In this document: positions 21,713 to 23,193 of the stretch, piece by piece
How positions within the stretch are numbered: the first letter of the stretch is position 1
How the letters are laid out: each line of letters opens with the position of its first letter
DNA from: Streptosporangiaceae bacterium
GTDB lineage: Bacteria; Actinomycetota; Actinomycetes; Streptosporangiales; Streptosporangiaceae
Reading direction: 5' to 3'
Assembly: GCA_025934635.1 (NCBI GenBank)
Contig: JAICWX010000123.1
Coordinates: 1 to 23,193 of the forward strand
Length of the DNA stretch: 23,193 nt
The notes under the pieces: model-generated
What the model saw: only the letters and a program-made list of their open reading frames with translations
Database searches by the model: none
What the model was told of the DNA's origin: nothing
Program-made: the position numbers and the translations under genes

Positions 21713-21770
21713 GCGGCATGGATGCTCCACCCATGCCGTGATTGCGGCATCGATGCTCCATCCATGCCGT
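21713..21770. repeat. Tandem pair of 27-bp imperfect-palindrome repeats
   Basis: Copies at 21713-21739 and 21744-21770 differ at two positions and are separated by GATT, a 31-base period. Each copy is itself an inverted repeat with GGCATGG- and CCATGCC-type arms around nine bases; the first copy has perfect 7-bp arms and the second has one mismatch. They could be paired operators, iteron-like sites or RNA stem-loops. Confidence 0.7.
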
Positions 21771-21920
21771 TAGCGCACCTTGCGGAGCCACTTCCAAGGG
21801 CGGCGGCCTGACGGCAAGCGCACCACGAGCATCACCCGCCCCGGCCGGTTCACCACTCGCTGCAGAAAGCCGGACCCTGTTGCTTAGCCTGAGCTCATCA
21901 GGACTGCGAGCGCGGCCAGA

Positions 21921-21934
21921 TAAGAGATCTCTTA
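21921..21934. promoter_or_regulatory. 14-bp perfect palindrome TAAGAGATCTCTTA
   Basis: An AT-rich perfect palindrome, unusual in this GC-rich sequence, located 32 bases before the TACTCT -10-like box of the small gene at 22000. It suits a dimeric regulator controlling the small gene and MoxR operon. Confidence 0.45.
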
Positions 21935-21999
21935 ATCTGCTGTCGCCCCGGCGGCGGCCGGGGCCTACTCTCGGAAGAGATGAAGGAGGGTGTCAGCGG

Positions 22000-22254
22000 A
22001 TGAGCGGCAACACCGAAGAAGTCCTCGAGGTGCTCCGCGAGGTATGGAGCGCGCAGGGGCAGCGGGCCGAGGACGTCGAGGACTGCGGCGACGTGAAGGC
22101 CTGCAAGCGGATGGCCGAGGTGGGCTTCGACGGCCTGGCCGAGGAAACCGACGGCGACCTGCGGCTCGCCTGGCGGACCCAGCTGGCCCGGGAGGGCAAG
22201 CTGAACCGCGGCGGGGGCAGCGTACGGGACCTGGTCCTCGGGCCAGAGTCCTAG
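22000..22254 (+). CDS. Small hypothetical protein upstream of MoxR ATPase
   Basis: An 84-residue soluble protein that I do not recognise. It starts MSGNTEEVLEVLREVWSAQG, is mostly acidic and helical, has a Cys pair (EDCGDVKACKRMAE) and ends GGGSVRDLVLGPES. AAGGAGGG at 21983-21990 gives a strong ribosome site nine bases before ATG 22000, and a -10-like TACTCT lies at 21966-21971. The stop is followed after three bases by the MoxR-type ATPase start, so the two are almost certainly co-transcribed. Its position at the head of the operon suggests an accessory or regulatory role for the ATPase system; that is inference only. Confidence 0.75.
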   Translation: MSGNTEEVLEVLREVWSAQGQRAEDVEDCGDVKACKRMAEVGFDGLAEETDGDLRLAWRTQLAREGKLNRGGGSVRDLVLGPES

Positions 22255-22257
22255 CGG

Positions 22258-23133
22258 ATGGAAGACCCGGGCACCGTCGGCGAGCTCACGCAGACGCTGC
22301 GCCAGGGCGGCTACCTGGCCGACCGCGGGCTGGCGACGGCGCTGTTCGTCGGGCTGTCGCTGAACCGGCCGATCCTGCTCGAGGGCGAGGTCGGGGTGGG
22401 CAAGACCGAGGTCGCCAAGGTGATGGCGTCGGTGTTCGGCCGCAAGCTGATCCGCCTGCAGTGCTACGAGGGGATCGACACCAACCAGGCGCTGTACGAA
22501 TGGGACTACGCGCGACAGATGCTGCACATCCGGGCCCTGTCCGAGCAGCAGCTGGCCGGATCCGAGGCAGTGGACAAGCTGTTCGGCCCGAAGTTCCTGC
22601 TGGAACGGCCGCTGCTCGAAGCGGTCCGGGCCGGGGACGGCGCCGTGCTGCTGATCGACGAGATCGACCGGGCCGACGACGAGTTCGAGGCCTTCCTGCT
22701 CGAGGTGCTGTCGGACTTCCAGATCAGCATCCCCGAGATCGGCACGATCAAGGCGCAGAGCCCGCCGCTGGTGGTGCTCACCTCCAACCGGACCCGCGAG
22801 CTGCACGACGCGCTCAAGCGGCGCTGCCTGTACCACTGGATCGGCTACCCGGCGGCTGAGCGCGAGGTCGAGATCGTCCTGATCCGGGAGCCGGGCGTGC
22901 CCGCCGTGCTGGCCCGCAAGGTAGTCGCCGCGGTGCACCGGCTCCGCGAGCTCGACCTGGCCAAGCCGCCCGGGGTGGCGGAGACCATCGACTGGGCGCG
23001 GACCCTGGACTTCCTCGGCGAGACCGACCTGGCGCCCGGCAACGCGCTGGACACCCTCGGGGCCGTGGTCAAGGACCGCGATGACCTGGAAGTGGTCCGC
23101 GACAACCTGGAGGAGATCACCTCCGGTGCCTGA
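22258..23133 (+). CDS. MoxR family AAA+ ATPase (CoxD-like)
   Basis: A 291-residue AAA+ ATPase of the MoxR group, chaperone-like enzymes that mature metal-containing or multi-subunit targets together with a VWA-domain partner. Walker A is GEVGVGKT (43-50), Walker B LLIDEID (131-137), sensor 1 LTSN (174-177) and the arginine-finger region ALKRRC (185-190). The lid follows (YPAAEREVEIV) and the C-terminal part contains AETIDWARTLDFLG. The family resemblance is closest to ATPases next to CO dehydrogenase/xanthine dehydrogenase-type maturation genes, but no such enzyme is visible here. ATG 22258 lies three bases after the small upstream gene. The stop lies in a 15-base tandem repeat and overlaps the likely start of the next gene. 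Confidence 0.92.
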   Translation: MEDPGTVGELTQTLRQGGYLADRGLATALFVGLSLNRPILLEGEVGVGKTEVAKVMASVFGRKLIRLQCYEGIDTNQALYEWDYARQMLHIRALSEQQLAGSEAVDKLFGPKFLLERPLLEAVRAGDGAVLLIDEIDRADDEFEAFLLEVLSDFQISIPEIGTIKAQSPPLVVLTSNRTRELHDALKRRCLYHWIGYPAAEREVEIVLIREPGVPAVLARKVVAAVHRLRELDLAKPPGVAETIDWARTLDFLGETDLAPGNALDTLGAVVKDRDDLEVVRDNLEEITSGA

Positions 23134-23193
23134 CGCTCCGGTGCCTGACGCTCCGGTGCCTGACGCTCCGGTGCCTGACGCTCCGGTGCCTGA
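23111..23193. repeat. 15-bp tandem repeat at the MoxR/next-gene junction
   Basis: The unit TGACGCTCCGGTGCC recurs every 15 bases from 23131 to the window end, preceded by a partial unit CTCCGGTGCC at 23121. The tract covers the MoxR stop codon and the start of the following frame, and continues beyond the window. Copies are identical in the visible part, suggesting recent expansion or slippage. Confidence 0.85.
23126..23193 (+). CDS. Start of next gene, VPDAP-repeat N-terminus (partial)
   Basis: GTG 23126 overlaps the MoxR stop and opens a frame that reads VPDAP repeated four times and then VP to the window edge, with no stop. Each 15-base unit supplies another GTG, so the true start could be at 23126, 23141, 23156, 23171 or 23186. 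Alternatively the tract is leader and the gene starts later. MoxR genes are commonly followed by a VWA-domain (CoxE-like) gene, so that is the expected product, but nothing of it is visible. Confidence 0.45.
   Translation, partial: MPDAPVPDAPVPDAPVPDAPVP

Larger units (their letters stand above)
21599..21999. other. 400-base intergenic region with repeats and promoter
   Basis: No gene is supported here. It contains a tandem pair of 27-base repeats (21713-21770), a 14-base palindrome (21921-21934), a 7-bp GC hairpin (CCCCGGC-GGCG-GCCGGGG, 21946-21963) and then a -10-like TACTCT (21966-21971) and Shine-Dalgarno AAGGAGGG (21983-21990) for the next gene. The hairpin may terminate upstream transcription or overlap the -35 region. 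Confidence 0.55.

Noticed and set aside
23111..23193. CRISPR array
   Set aside because: The repeat is 15 bases with no spacers between units, and it is in frame with a coding sequence.
1..23193. tRNA or rRNA genes
   Set aside because: I saw no cloverleaf with a GGTTCGAATCC-type T arm and no rRNA-like conserved stretch on either strand, though a covariance-model scan was not possible.

Overview
The window is GC-rich DNA from an actinobacterium (Actinomycetota). Codon third positions are strongly G/C. Several genes appear to start leaderless, with a TANNNT -10 box six to eight bases before ATG/GTG. Family content is typical of actinomycetes: a DUF3040 protein, an Rv2578c-type radical SAM protein, an FmdB-type zinc ribbon, DHA2 MFS exporters, a cytochrome P450 and MMPL. 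I cannot name the genus from sequence alone.

Layout. (1) 1-3190 is a decayed region. It holds an asparagine synthetase remnant broken in three places, an intact-looking IS200/IS605 element (tnpA HUH transposase plus tnpB nuclease, minus strand) and a short creatininase/MftE-like fragment on its far side. (2) 3196-8236, plus strand: a DUF1003 membrane protein, a TMEM175-type channel protein, a 14-TM MFS exporter with its own leaderless promoter, an FmdB-type zinc ribbon, an unknown membrane protein followed by a strong hairpin, and a Crp/Fnr regulator. (3) 8090-12650, minus strand: cytochrome P450, then two closely related DHA2 exporters, with inverted repeats ahead of both exporters. The last exporter runs 147 bases antisense into the 3' end of the Crp gene. 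(4) 12861-16199: an unknown protein, a DUF3040 protein, and an Rv2578c-family radical SAM protein whose Fe-S cysteine motif is interrupted by a 340-residue intein with a LAGLIDADG endonuclease. (5) 16196-17717, minus strand: an SRPBCC/AHSA1 - ArsR - DUF899 operon behind a promoter with a consensus TATAAT and two GCAAC/GTTGC operators. (6) 17995-21598, plus strand: an MMPL transporter with two large perfect hairpins inside its first 45 codons, a tiny leaderless ORF, and isochorismate synthase (menaquinone or siderophore precursor). (7) 22000-23193: an 84-residue unknown protein, a MoxR-type AAA ATPase, and the start of the next gene, which opens in a 15-bp tandem repeat.

As a whole this is a membrane transport and stress/regulation neighbourhood, not one pathway. 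The clearest functional units are P450 with two exporters (possible modification and export of a small molecule), the ArsR-regulated SRPBCC/DUF899 operon, and the MoxR ATPase operon that continues past the window. The most notable items are the intein placed exactly at the third Fe-S cysteine, the paired hairpins in the MMPL gene, the AGTTGC-N6-GCAACT-type element shared by two exporter promoters, and the VPDAP-coding repeat at the MoxR/next-gene junction.
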